The translations under genes were made by a program, and so were the position numbers. Under the pieces are notes generated by a model that was not told where the DNA came from, did not search any database, and was given only the letters and a program-made list of their open reading frames with translations. From assembly GCA_020438595.1 (NCBI GenBank), contig JAGQUI010000003.1:1-31060 (forward strand): 31,060 bases of DNA, written 5' to 3'. This document shows, piece by piece, positions 7,557-16,294 of the stretch (the stretch's first letter is position 1; every line of letters begins with the position of its first letter). This stretch comes from Propionibacteriaceae bacterium (GTDB lineage: Bacteria > Actinomycetota > Actinomycetes > Propionibacteriales > Propionibacteriaceae).

Positions 7557-8480
7557 ATGTTTGAGACCTTTGCCTCGATAGAGCAGCATCTCGTGAGCAC
7601 GGGCGAGAAGCTGACCATCGCGCTCGCCGGAGCAAGCGATGAGGTTGCCCTGCGTGCGATCGTCCGCGCCCACCGGCTCGGAATCGCTGACGCCATCCTC
7701 CTCGGCAATGCGGCCGAGACCGCGAAAGCGCTGGAAGCCGTTGGCGGCTCAGCCTCGCACTTCACCATCATCGATGAGCCGAACGAGGGCGGCGCAGCGG
7801 GTGCGGCGATCGAAGCCGTGGAGGACGGCGAGGCGGACGTTCCGATGAAGGGCCTGATGCAGACCGCGAACTTCCTCATGGCGTTGAAGTTCAGTTCCCT
7901 GTGCGAGGACCCGGAAGCCCTGCTCAACGAAGTCACGGTGTTCCACTATCCGGCTCAGGCGCGGCTGATCGTTGCCGGGGACTGCGCGGTCAACGTTGCT
8001 CCGACCCTGGCGGAGAAGGTCCAGATCACCGAAAACCTGATTCAGGTTGCGCGGGACCTGGGCGCCGACCCGGTACGGGTTGCGGCGCTGTCCGTCATCG
8101 AGCACGCTACCCCGTCGATCCTGTCCAGCATGGACGCGCGAGACCTCGCTGTGCGGGACTGGGGCGAGCGCGTCGTTGTGGAGGGGCCGCTGGCGCTGGA
8201 CAACGTCCTGGACGCCGAAGCTGCGCACCACAAGGGGATCGAGAGCCAGGTCGCCGGAAGAGCCGACGTCATCGTGATGCCCGGCATCCACGCCGGAAAC
8301 GTCTTTCACAAGGCCGTGCACTTCTTCGGAAGGTACGACTACGCCAGTGGTTTGTCGGGGGCGGCGGTTCCGGTGGTCATGAACAGCAGGACGGACAGCG
8401 CCGAGTCGAAGTACAACTCGATTCTCCTTGCGCTGCTGCAAGCCGCCGCCGGCGATCACGCTCGCGGAGTGAAGCGATGA
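7557..8480 (+). CDS. ptb: Phosphate butyryltransferase (PTA/PTB family)
   Basis: A 307-residue PTA/PTB-family acyltransferase that exchanges CoA (or possibly a carrier thiol) for phosphate on short acyl groups. Length and the segments 'MKGLMQTANFLMALKF' (about residues 96-112) and 'VPVVMNSRTDSAESKYNSILLAL' near the C-terminus match phosphate butyryltransferases rather than the larger phosphate acetyltransferases. The next gene overlaps it by 4 bp (ATGA) and encodes the matching kinase, so the pair is coupled. PlsX, which makes acyl phosphate from acyl-ACP, has the same fold, which makes an ACP substrate conceivable here; this is inference. Confidence 0.9.
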   Translation: MFETFASIEQHLVSTGEKLTIALAGASDEVALRAIVRAHRLGIADAILLGNAAETAKALEAVGGSASHFTIIDEPNEGGAAGAAIEAVEDGEADVPMKGLMQTANFLMALKFSSLCEDPEALLNEVTVFHYPAQARLIVAGDCAVNVAPTLAEKVQITENLIQVARDLGADPVRVAALSVIEHATPSILSSMDARDLAVRDWGERVVVEGPLALDNVLDAEAAHHKGIESQVAGRADVIVMPGIHAGNVFHKAVHFFGRYDYASGLSGAAVPVVMNSRTDSAESKYNSILLALLQAAAGDHARGVKR

Positions 8481-9562
8481 CCGGCCCGCTCCGAATCTTC
8501 GCGATCAATCTCGGCTCCACCTCCACCAAGGTTGCGTACTACGAGGACGAGCAGTGCATCCACCGGGACACCATTGACCACGACTCCGCCGACCTGCGAC
8601 GGTTCACCAGTGTCTTCGACCAGGGCGACCTGCGGAAGGAAGTCGTGCTGGCCTATCTCGGCACCAAGGGCATCGAGCTGTCGCAACTGGATGCCTTCGT
8701 CTCGCGCGGGGGTCAGACCCAACCGATTCCTGGCGGCGTGTACCGCATCACCCCGGAGATGGTCAGTCAGGCCGAAGGCGGTGACTTCGGGGTGCACGTG
8801 TGTTCCGTCGGCTGCCGGATCGCGCTCGACCTCACCCGGGACGTCAGGGCGATTCCGCTGACAGTGGATACGCCGTCCACCGATGAGTTTCAGCAGTTGG
8901 CGCGCATCTCCGGCCTCAAGGGGATCGAGCGGCGGTCGTGCTTTCAGGCGCTGAACCAGCAGGCGATGGCGAGGTTCTACGCGCGCAGCATCGGGCGCGA
9001 TTACCAGGAGTTGAACCTGGTGGTCGCCATGCTGGGGGGCGGCATCAGCGTTGTGGCCCACCGCCAGGGCGTCATGATCGACGGGCCGGACGCCCTGGAA
9101 GGTGAGGGCCCGTTCTCGAACAACCGGAGCGGGACGCTCCCTCCGGGCGCCTTGGTCAGGCTGTGCTTCACAGACTCCCCCGACATGGACTCAATGCTGC
9201 GCACGATCAACGGCGAGTCGGGGCTGGTGTCCTACTTGGGGACGACCGACATTCGGGCCATTGAGGCGCGCATCGGTGCGGGCGACGCCTACGCCGCGGA
9301 GATCCTCAAGGCCATGTGCTATCAGACTGCGAAGGACATCGGTGCCTATGCCACCGTGCTGAAGGGCGCTGTCGATGCGATCCTGCTCGTCGGCGGCATG
9401 GCGAACTCCCGCTTCATCACCCAGCACATCGAAGAGCGGGTGGAGTTCATCGCGCCCGTGGTGGTGCTGCCAGGCGAACGCGAGATGGAGTCCCTGTGTC
9501 TTCGCGCCTACGACGCTCTGACCGGGAGGGAACCCGTCCGGGAGTTCATTCCGAAACAGTGA
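8477..9562 (+). CDS. buk: Butyrate kinase (acyl phosphate + ADP to acid + ATP)
   Basis: A 361-residue ASKHA-fold acid kinase of normal butyrate-kinase length. Phosphate-1 motif 'INLGSTSTKVAYY' at residues 9-21, a central 'MLGGGISVVAHRQGVMID' and an adenosine-binding 'AILLVGGMANS' near residue 300 are visible. The ATG overlaps the ptb stop by 4 bp, indicating translational coupling. With ptb it would convert a thioester into a free acid with ATP recovery, or run in reverse to activate an acid. The true chain length is not determined by the sequence. Confidence 0.92.
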   Translation: MTGPLRIFAINLGSTSTKVAYYEDEQCIHRDTIDHDSADLRRFTSVFDQGDLRKEVVLAYLGTKGIELSQLDAFVSRGGQTQPIPGGVYRITPEMVSQAEGGDFGVHVCSVGCRIALDLTRDVRAIPLTVDTPSTDEFQQLARISGLKGIERRSCFQALNQQAMARFYARSIGRDYQELNLVVAMLGGGISVVAHRQGVMIDGPDALEGEGPFSNNRSGTLPPGALVRLCFTDSPDMDSMLRTINGESGLVSYLGTTDIRAIEARIGAGDAYAAEILKAMCYQTAKDIGAYATVLKGAVDAILLVGGMANSRFITQHIEERVEFIAPVVVLPGEREMESLCLRAYDALTGREPVREFIPKQ

Positions 9563-9619
9563 GCGCCAGCTACACCGAGACGGGCGTCCCGGCCGAGGTG
9601 ACGTCGTCGTGGTCGAGGG

Positions 9620-10003
9620 CTACTCGTCGGTCGCAACCACGAAAGCGAAGGCGAGATCCTGCCCGTGGCTGACGGTGAGGTGGAGCCCGCGAACACCCGC
9701 CGAGGCGAGTTGCTCCTCCAGACTCTGCGAGATGCTGACATACGGGGTCCCGTCCTCGCGAACGAGGGTCTCGACGATCCGAAGGTCGAAGTGCTTCGCC
9801 GGCGTGAGATGAGCGATCGCCTTGTACACGGCTTCCTTCACGGCGAACCGCACCGCGAAGTGCACATCCGGCCGCTCGACGGACCGGGCGGTGTCGATCT
9901 CGGCCTCGGTGAAGGCGTAGGTCGTGTACGTCTCTCCGAGTTCACGAATGAGACGTCCGGTCTCGGAGATGCTGGCGCAATCCAAGCCGATCCCTCGGAT
10001 CAC
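9620..10003 (-). CDS. acpS: Holo-ACP synthase (4'-phosphopantetheinyl transferase)
   Basis: A 127-residue AcpS-type transferase that moves phosphopantetheine from CoA to the Ser of a carrier protein. It shows the N-terminal metal-binding 'GIGLDCASISE', the central 'FAVRFAVKEAVYKAI' with the catalytic Glu and Lys, and a C-terminal 'VSHGQDLAFAFVVA'. The GTG at 10003 follows GGAGGGGAGGGG and gives the normal AcpS length; the longer ATG start at 10060 runs into a hairpin. It converges on buk with a 57-bp gap. Its place next to a lone ACP suggests it services that carrier. Confidence 0.88.
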   Translation of the reverse strand: MIRGIGLDCASISETGRLIRELGETYTTYAFTEAEIDTARSVERPDVHFAVRFAVKEAVYKAIAHLTPAKHFDLRIVETLVREDGTPYVSISQSLEEQLASAGVRGLHLTVSHGQDLAFAFVVATDE

Positions 10004-10053
10004 GTCCCCTCCCCTCCAGTGAAGCCCCATGATCGCACGCGCCACTCGGCGCG

Positions 10054-10095
10054 CGTGCACCGTTCTTGACCGTGTTCGGTCAAGAACGGTGCACG
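10054..10095. terminator. 18-bp perfect hairpin between the isomerase and acpS genes
   Basis: Arms of 18 bases (10054-10071 and 10078-10095) are perfectly complementary around a 6-base loop. This is the strongest simple dyad in the window. It lies 58 bp past the isomerase stop and 50 bp before the acpS start, both on the minus strand, so it probably ends the transporter/isomerase transcript. No U-tract follows on either strand. A large operator is the alternative. Confidence 0.6.
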
Positions 10096-10153
10096 GTGAC
10101 CGCAGAGCAATCAGTCAAGCCAGGCCTTGTTGCCGAGGCCGCAAAGCCACAGC

Positions 10154-10786
10154 TCAGTCCCTGGGCTGGACCCGGTCGAGAATCTGCTCGGTCTGCTCGC
10201 CCACGCGACCACCGGGGTGCGTGAAGAGGAACTGCTCCCAGGTATAACCCCGCAGCTGCATCAGCGTGGTGGCCAATGCGTCGCCCCATGCCTCCATGGC
10301 GAGGGTGCTCCCCATCGCAATGGCGTCTCCGGGGTCGGACTCGCCCGGCGGGATGAGGACAACGATGTCGGCCAACTCCCGGAGCGGGGACTCGTCCCGG
10401 CAGGTCATGACGACGAGGTCCGCCTGCCTGGCCTTGGCGCGGCTTGCGAACTCGGTGAGTTCGCCCGTGCCGCCGCCCTTCGAGAGCGCGATCACGACGT
10501 CGCCTGGCCCCACGGCTCCAAGGCTTCCGTGCAGGCCTTCGGTCGGGTGCAGGTAGAGCGACGTCGTGCCGCACACGGACAGCAGGTGGGCGAGCCTCCG
10601 GGCGACCGTGCCCGAGGTGCCCGCCGCAGACGTGATCACTTTGCCTTCGAGTGCCAGCAGTCGGTCGACAACGGCGTTGAAGGCGTCGTCTCCGACAAGG
10701 CTGGTGATCGCCGCGACAGTCGCCGCCTCACGATCCACGAGGGAGCGGGCGTCCCGGATGACTGCCTCACGCGGCAATGGATTCAT
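10154..10786 (-). CDS. SIS-domain sugar-phosphate isomerase (KpsF/GutQ type)
   Basis: A 210-residue single SIS domain, without the CBS pair of KpsF. Family marks are 'GKVITSAAGTSGTVARRLAHLL', 'LHPTEGLHGSLGAVGPGDVVIALSKGGGTGEL' and 'LMQLRGYTWEQFLFTHPGGRVG'. Family members interconvert aldose and ketose phosphates such as arabinose 5-phosphate and ribulose 5-phosphate. The start at 10786 has GAAGGAGAA upstream and overlaps the permease end by 20 bp; an ORF extension to 10864 is the permease's shadow. Coupling to sugar-type ABC permeases suggests catabolism of the imported pentose or polyol; the substrate is unknown. Confidence 0.85.
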   Translation of the reverse strand: MNPLPREAVIRDARSLVDREAATVAAITSLVGDDAFNAVVDRLLALEGKVITSAAGTSGTVARRLAHLLSVCGTTSLYLHPTEGLHGSLGAVGPGDVVIALSKGGGTGELTEFASRAKARQADLVVMTCRDESPLRELADIVVLIPPGESDPGDAIAMGSTLAMEAWGDALATTLMQLRGYTWEQFLFTHPGGRVGEQTEQILDRVQPRD

Positions 10787-11801
10787 GGTTCTCCTTCTTT
10801 CTGTTGGGGGCGTTCTTGCGGCTGGGGACGGTGGCCCGCACAGATGCGACAACGAAGGTCGCAAGGATCAGGCCTTGCACGATCTGGTAGATGTACGGGT
10901 TGATCTGCATCAGGTTGAAGCCGTTGCTGACGACCTGGAGAAGTACGGTGGCAAGGATGCAGCCACCGATCCGGATGCGCCCTCCGATGGGGTCGGTGCC
11001 GCCAAGGACTGCGATGGTGATGGCCAGCATGATGTAGCTGCCTCCGAAGCTCGCCGAGGCGCTCGCCGACCGGGCAGTGATGAACACGGCTGCCACTCCC
11101 GCGAGGGCCCCGGCAAGCAGGTAGGTGTGCAGGTGCACCTTGGCGATGCTGAACCCGGTATAGCGGGCCGCAGTCGAGTTGGCGCCGTACAGAAGAGCCC
11201 GGCGACCGAACGTCGTGCGACTCATCACGAACCAGATGGCGGCGGCCACCACTGCAGCGAGGACCAGCATCACCGGTATCCCCGCGAGCGTGGCCAGTCC
11301 GAGGTCGGCGATCGGCTGGGGCAGGCTGTACAGCGCCTTGCCCGCGGTGATGGCGAGCGCGAGGCCGGTGTACAGACTGCCGGTGGCCAGGGTGGCGAGG
11401 ATCGGGCGGATACTCACGCAGGCGACCAGCAGCCCGTTGATCAGCCCGCAGAGCGCGCCGACGGCAATGCTGACCGGAATTGCGAGCAGAGTCACGAAGA
11501 CGGGATGTACGGCCATATCCACGCCCCATTGACCGACGATGGCGATCGCGATGGCCGAGAGATTGGCGATCGCGACCAGCGAAAGATCGATGCCGCCGCT
11601 GGCCATCGTGACGACCATCGCCAGTGCCAGCAGGCCAACCTCGGGCAGGCTGAACGACAGCGACTGCAGGTTGAGCGGAGTCAGAAACGAACCGGGCCTC
11701 GCGACGCCGAAGACCGCGACGACCAGCAGCAGGAGAGCGGCCATTCGGGCGCCGTCGTGGCGTGTGACCCGGTTCAAGACCGATCGATTGTCGGTGGTCA
11801 T
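10767..11801 (-). CDS. RbsC-type sugar ABC transporter permease
   Basis: A 344-residue inner-membrane permease of the ribose/xylose/AI-2 class (BPD_transp_2), with about eight to ten hydrophobic spans. The 'VTMASGGIDLSLVAIANLSA' segment near residue 60 is characteristic, as is the later GG-DPIGG motif. The C-terminus is Lys/Arg-rich and cytoplasmic. It follows a second, truncated permease with 3 bp between them, and overlaps the isomerase gene. Two different permeases per transporter are usual for the LsrCD- and AraH-like branches. The ATPase and binding-protein genes are absent, presumably lost with the truncation at 12488. Confidence 0.9.
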   Translation of the reverse strand: MTTDNRSVLNRVTRHDGARMAALLLLVVAVFGVARPGSFLTPLNLQSLSFSLPEVGLLALAMVVTMASGGIDLSLVAIANLSAIAIAIVGQWGVDMAVHPVFVTLLAIPVSIAVGALCGLINGLLVACVSIRPILATLATGSLYTGLALAITAGKALYSLPQPIADLGLATLAGIPVMLVLAAVVAAAIWFVMSRTTFGRRALLYGANSTAARYTGFSIAKVHLHTYLLAGALAGVAAVFITARSASASASFGGSYIMLAITIAVLGGTDPIGGRIRIGGCILATVLLQVVSNGFNLMQINPYIYQIVQGLILATFVVASVRATVPSRKNAPNRKKENHESIAA

Positions 11802-11804
11802 GGC

Positions 11805-12488
11805 TCAGGCTCCTTCCAGGATCGGGGTGCGGTGGCCTCGGTTGCGCGTGGTGAGCGCCTGCACAGCCACACCGACAAGGACGACGACGCCCACAGCGAA
11901 CACGTGCCAGAAGCTGGGTACGCCGAGCCTGACCAGACTGTTCCGGACCATCGCGATCAGCACGACACCGAGAACGGTGCCCTTGACGCTGCCGCGACCG
12001 CCTGTGTCGAGGGCACCGCCGATCACGACGGCGGCGATCACGTCGAGTTCGCCTCCGACCAGATCGAAAGGATTTGCGGTGCGGCTGATGGCGACGTGCA
12101 TCATGCCGGCGAAGCCCGCGATGCAACCAGACAGCAGGAGCATCGCCGACCGGACCCTGAACACCGGGATGCCTGCGCGCTCGGCCGCGTCCACATCGCC
12201 ACCGATGGCGTAGATGGACCGGCCGTAGTAGGTCCGGGACAGAAAGAACGAGATCGCGACGCAGAGCACGATCACCGGCAGGACGAGGACGCTCACCGGG
12301 CTGTCGCCCAGTGAGAACAGGAAGGTCGTGCCGACAGCGTTGAGCGCTGGCGGCAGTTGGGCGATGTAGGAGGAGCCGACAAAGGCGAGCAGAAAGCCCC
12401 GCACGATGGTCTGGGTGCCCAGCGTCGCCATCAGGGTCGGCACCCGGAAGTGCGCGATCAGAAGGACGTTCGGGAGAGCGAGAAGCCC
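11805..12488 (-). pseudogene. 5'-truncated RbsC-type ABC permease
   Basis: The reading frame encodes the C-terminal two thirds of a second BPD_transp_2 permease, beginning at 'LALPNVLLIAHFRVPTLMATLGTQTIVRG', which in full-length relatives lies roughly 90-110 residues in. The frame runs into the IS-like remnant at 12489, and the first available start (TTG at 12494) is inside that remnant. The first three transmembrane segments and the 'GGIDLS' motif are gone, so a working permease is unlikely. The upstream transporter genes are missing for the same reason. Confidence 0.85.
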
Positions 12489-12554
12489 TGTCAACGCTCT
12501 CTGAAAACTGACCCCTTGCGGCGATAAGGGGTCAAAGTTGGAGCGGCGTTGACA
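12489..12554. mobile_element. 66-bp IS21-like miniature or internally deleted IS
   Basis: Two 29-base ends face each other around 8 bases. Both ends read TGTCAACGC, 11 bases, TGACCCCTT when taken inward, so the spacing is identical. TGT tips and subterminal repeats of this kind resemble IS21-family ends in actinobacteria, from memory of the family. The flanks carry AAGCC at 12483-12487 and 12555-12559, a possible target duplication one base off the left tip. It separates the metabolic part from the conjugative part and truncates a gene on each side. Confidence 0.65.
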
Positions 12555-14050
12555 AAGCCGTCGTCGATCTGGGACGTCGGGATCTACTCGGGGCCGCGAC
12601 TGTCTCCCATCGCGGTTGCTCGCCTGGCGATCTGGCTGCGCTGACCGCCGTCGGGGGGTGGAGGCAGTCGACTGCTGCCTTCAAGGCTGTCCCGGCCTGG
12701 GTGCAGGAGTGGAGCAAGACTTCGCCGGCGTGGGTTCCGGGGTCGGGTACCCAGTCGGAGCGGCTTGCTCCGGGGTGGTGGGTGAGGTAGCTCGGGCCGA
12801 GAGCCTGAACGCTGATCCAGAGGTTCCTTCTGCTGATGACCTGGACCAGCGCTGACTTGTGGCTGATCGCTACCTTCTCGGCGGAGAGCAGCGCGGCGCG
12901 CATCGCTACTTGCCGCGACGGGGCACCTGGCTGCCCGAGCCGGTGTGTGGCGAGTGCTTGATCGAGGTCTTGTGATCGGTGGCGCAGTTCGGTGGTGCGG
13001 CCGCCGAGCCGGACCTCGGGTGGCCAGTCAGCGGCCCGCTGCCATGCCTGGGACGCCCTGGTGAGTGCTACCGATGCTGCACCATCGAGGGGCCGTTGGC
13101 CCGTCGGTTCGGAGAATGTGGCTGCTGCTGTGCTGCAGAGGGTGGCGATCATGGCGGCGGTGCGTTGGAAGGCGTAGGACGTGACTCGGGTCTGGCTGTG
13201 CAGGATCTCGATGGCGGTTTCGGCCCACCGAGCGACGGTCTGGTCAAGGCCGCCGGGAATCTGTCCGAGCGCGAGCAGCCCGATCGGTTCGTGGAGATCG
13301 CCTGGCGGAACGTAGGAGGCCGGATAGGTAGCGTCAGCGAGATCACGAATCAGTGCCGGGCTCGAGAAGCCCTGATCGGGGGTACTGGCAACGAGACTGA
13401 CTGTTGCGGCATGGTGCAGCGTGGCAAGCACTTGGGAGCGCAGTTGCCCTCGGTCGGCATGTCCGGTGTTCCTCACGGTCTCGGGGTTGGCGTTAAGGGT
13501 GTCGGCAAGAGCCCCCAAGGTGTAGCCGATCGTTGTGATCGGGGAGTTGACGGGTTCCTCTGCGGGCTCGGCCTTCGGCATTGCTTCCAGGATGGCCATC
13601 ACGTCTGGTGGAGGGTCAATCAGGGTCAGGATGCGGATCGCGTTCCCGGCCAGTCGGCTCAGTCCGGACATCTCTGTCGTGGACTGCATGGACGGTTGGG
13701 CGCTGAGCTCGAGGGTCCGGTCGTGGAGCGCTGCGAGCAGCGCGTTAACGGTGGCCACGATCGCCTGCCTCGACGAGCACCGCCTGGAGGGCTGGCCAGA
13801 CCTCAGATGGCACGACTTCGGGCCGCCGGCCGAGGAGCCGGCCCGCCGTGGCCAGGGAAGCTGCCGCGGTGTCCGCGGCAGAGACCCAGGCCGGTTCGAT
13901 GTCGAGTTCCTCGAGGAGGTTCTCGATGTCAAGGACCTGGCTGGCGAGCGCCAGCGCCTGGCCTGTCGGATCCGCCTCGGCCAGCAGCTGGTGGGCTGCA
14001 TGACGGAGGTGGCCGAGCGCGTTGGCGAGATCATGCTTCGCGTCCGGCAT
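12532..14050 (-). pseudogene. Unrecognised conjugative-element protein, frameshifted and 3'-truncated
   Basis: A helical, Ala-rich protein of about 500 residues starts at ATG 14050, only 5 bp after the ArdC-like stop, and reads well to 'LQAVLVEA' near 13766. It then continues in another frame ('AIVATVNALLAALHDRTLELS'), consistent with one extra base at about 13761-13768. The C-terminal end is also odd: the last codons and the TGA at 12532 lie inside the IS21-like remnant, so the native end was lost. I recognise no domain. It was presumably co-transcribed with the ArdC-like gene, which is itself interrupted. Confidence 0.6.
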
Positions 14051-14055
14051 GGGGT

Positions 14056-14973
14056 CTACCTGGCCAGGCTCGGCCCGCTCCGTCCGCGGGATCGGGCTGG
14101 GGAGGCCATGACCTCTCCGCGGGGTCGTCCGGCGGCGGTCACGGTCTCCCAGACCCCGGGTGCCGGACTGACCATGGGCGTGATAGTCGCGCTGGTCGGC
14201 ACGTCGTCGATCGGCTGACCGGCGGGCTGGGTGTGGGTGAGGATGCGGTGGGCGGCGGCGATGACGCGCTCGCCGGTGGTTCGAATAGTCTCGTCGAGGC
14301 TGTGGAGATCGTGGTCGCGTCCTGCGGCTTCGACGGCCCAGCCGGCGACGTAGTTGAAGGTGTACTGGCCCGCGTCCAGTCCGTGGGCCTGGGTGATGAG
14401 GTAGGCGGTGGACTCAGCGATCACCTCGAGGACGCCGCGGCACTGCCGGGCACCGTAGGTGGCGATGTCGGCCGGGTCCATGGTGAACACGTGCGCGGCC
14501 TCATGACTGAGCGTGCGGACGGCTTGGGCGTCGTCCACGTCGGCCCGCACGCGTACCTGTCGGGCGGCGAAGTCGGTGTAGCCGTTCGCGCCCTGGCAGT
14601 CGCCGCGGGTCACGGTGAAGCCCTCGCCGGTCACTAGCTGGGCCAGCGAGTCCCACAGGCCGGGAGGTGCCTGGCCGACCAGCAGGGTGGGTCGGGGCCG
14701 TTCGATCTGGGGTGGCGGCTCAACCTGGCTGGCGTCGAAGACGTGCGCCACCCGTACTCCGACCATCTGGCGGCGAGTGGCAGGCCGGCCGGAAGGATCG
14801 AGGACGGGGCGGCCGTTGGCGTCCTCAATCGGCACGGTGCGCGTAACGGGTGCGAGGATCGGGATCGCCTTCTCGCCCCGGCGGACCTGGTGGCCTTTGG
14901 CCTGCCAGGCCCGGTAGCCGGCGACCAGGGTGGCGTCGGGTTTGGCCAGGTAGATCAGGCAGGTGTTCGAGAA
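14056..14973 (-). pseudogene. ArdC-like antirestriction gene, 3' part (interrupted)
   Basis: This segment encodes the last 305 residues of an ArdC-like protein: from 'FSNTCLIYLAKPDATLVAGYRAWQ' (end of the ssDNA-binding ArdC N-domain), through 'RRGEKAIPILAPV', to a metallopeptidase-like domain with 'LSHEAAHVF', an HExxH motif. ArdC-like proteins protect incoming single-stranded plasmid DNA from restriction. The first 57 residues are encoded at 18091-18261; joining the two parts restores 362 codons and the expected Y-S-F-S-N stretch. The 3,117-bp insert is a multiple of three and open on this strand, giving a spurious 1,401-codon frame. Confidence 0.85.
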
Positions 14974-15119
14974 GAAACCCGGCGAATTGCATCCGATGAT
15001 GTATTCAGGCGGTTGGCTGTATGCCTGCGAGCGTCGGACGGAGTCCATCGGACGCGGCCGGCCGCCCTCTCGGTGCCCAGTGTATCGCCTAGTGAAGGTT
15101 GGTTCGCCGGTGTGCGGAT

Positions 15120-15132
15120 TGCATCGGATGCA
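15120..15132. promoter_or_regulatory. Palindrome upstream of the E1 recombinase
   Basis: TGCAT and ATGCA flank CGG, just 12 bp before the recombinase start. A near copy of the left half (ATTGCATCCGATG) occurs at the left end of the element (14986-14998), so this may be a recombinase or HTH-protein binding site. E2 has a different, longer palindrome at the matching place. Confidence 0.4.
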
Positions 15133-15144
15133 TGATACGTTCAT

Positions 15145-16284
15145 GTGCTTGTGAGGGGTGTCGAGGGTGATGCGGCGGCGCGGTTGGCGCCTGCTGCGGT
15201 GGGTGTTCCGGGGTCGGCCGAGGTGCTGCTCGCGGGCGGGTTGTCGCTGCTGGCGCCGGAGGAGACTGTCTTCGAGGCGATGCTGGACGGTTGGGCTGTG
15301 CAGCAGCGGTCCCGGCTGCTGGTCGACACCACGATCAAGCAGCGGATCTTCGCGGTCCGCCGGTTCCACCGATTCGCCGGGGAGTATCCGTGGCGATGGA
15401 CGCCGGCCGACGTCGAGGAGTGGACCTCGGAGCTGGTCGGCGGCGGTGTCGCGCACTCCTCGGTCCGCTACTACCAGATGGCCGTGTCCCTGTTCTGTGG
15501 GTATGTCACCGACCCGCGCTACCGCTGGGCCGAGGTGTGCGAGCTGCACTTCGGGTCGCACCCGGTGCAGGTCTTCCACGAGTGGAACACCGTCGTCCAC
15601 CGTGCCGAGTACGAGGGGCGGCCCGGGAACCGGCCGTTCACCCGCGACGAGCTGCAGGTGTTCTTCGACTACTGCGACCAGCGGGTCGCCCAGGTCGCCG
15701 ACCGCGGCCGGAAGGGATGGCTGGCGGCCTACCGGGACGCCACCTTGTTCAAGGCGATCTACGCGTGGGGGCTGCGCCGCAGGGAAGCCGCGATGCTCGA
15801 GACCGTCGACTGGTCGGCCAACCCTGCCGCACCACAGTTCGGCCGCTACGGCGCGCTGAGCGTGCGCTACGGCAAAGCCGTCAAGGGTTCCCCGCCGCGG
15901 CGCCGGACCGTGCTCACCACGATGGGCTGGGCGGCGGAGGCGGTCGCCGAATGGGTCGAGGAGATCCGGCCGCTGTACGCCCCGGCCGGGGTCGCGCTGT
16001 GGCCCACCGAGCGGCGCGCCAAGATCTCCACCGACGCCCTGACCGTGCGCTTCCAGGCCTACCGCGAGGCGGCCGGGCTGGACCCGATCCTGTCCACACA
16101 CTGCCTGCGACACTCCTACGCCAGCCACCTCCTCGAGGACGGCTACGACCACCTGTTCGTCCAGCAGCAACTCGGCCACGCCTGGGGCGCCACCACCGCC
16201 ATCTACACAAGCGTCGGCGCCGACTACAAGAACCAGGCGCTGCGCCGGGCCCTGTCCCGAGCCCTCGACCAACCAACCAGCTAG
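15145..16284 (+). CDS. Tyrosine recombinase of element E1
   Basis: A 379-residue phage-integrase-family recombinase. The N-terminal SAM-like DNA-binding domain covers about residues 40-125. The catalytic domain shows Arg in 'YAWGLRRREAAML' (about 211), a Lys hairpin 'YGKAVKGSPPRRR', His319 and Arg322 in 'HCLRHSYASHL', His345 in 'LGHAWG' and the nucleophile Tyr354 in 'AIYTSV'. The full R-K-HxxR-H-Y set suggests an active enzyme that cuts and joins the element ends. The start may be GTG 15145 or GTG 15151. It is clearly homologous to the E2 recombinase but diverged. Confidence 0.92.
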   Translation: MLVRGVEGDAAARLAPAAVGVPGSAEVLLAGGLSLLAPEETVFEAMLDGWAVQQRSRLLVDTTIKQRIFAVRRFHRFAGEYPWRWTPADVEEWTSELVGGGVAHSSVRYYQMAVSLFCGYVTDPRYRWAEVCELHFGSHPVQVFHEWNTVVHRAEYEGRPGNRPFTRDELQVFFDYCDQRVAQVADRGRKGWLAAYRDATLFKAIYAWGLRRREAAMLETVDWSANPAAPQFGRYGALSVRYGKAVKGSPPRRRTVLTTMGWAAEAVAEWVEEIRPLYAPAGVALWPTERRAKISTDALTVRFQAYREAAGLDPILSTHCLRHSYASHLLEDGYDHLFVQQQLGHAWGATTAIYTSVGADYKNQALRRALSRALDQPTS

Positions 16285-16294
16285 GAGAAGCCCG

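Noticed and set aside
7557..9562. Phosphate acetyltransferase/acetate kinase
   Set aside because: Lengths and motifs fit butyryltransferase and butyrate kinase better than Pta/AckA.
10566..12314. Plus-strand frame of 582 codons
   Set aside because: Antisense to the isomerase and permease genes; His/Asp/Gly-rich composition typical of a GC-rich shadow frame.
12745..12765. CCAGTCGGAG inside the 12532-14050 gene as a further element end
   Set aside because: No TATTC/GAATA pair lies at the required spacing upstream; it is ordinary coding sequence.
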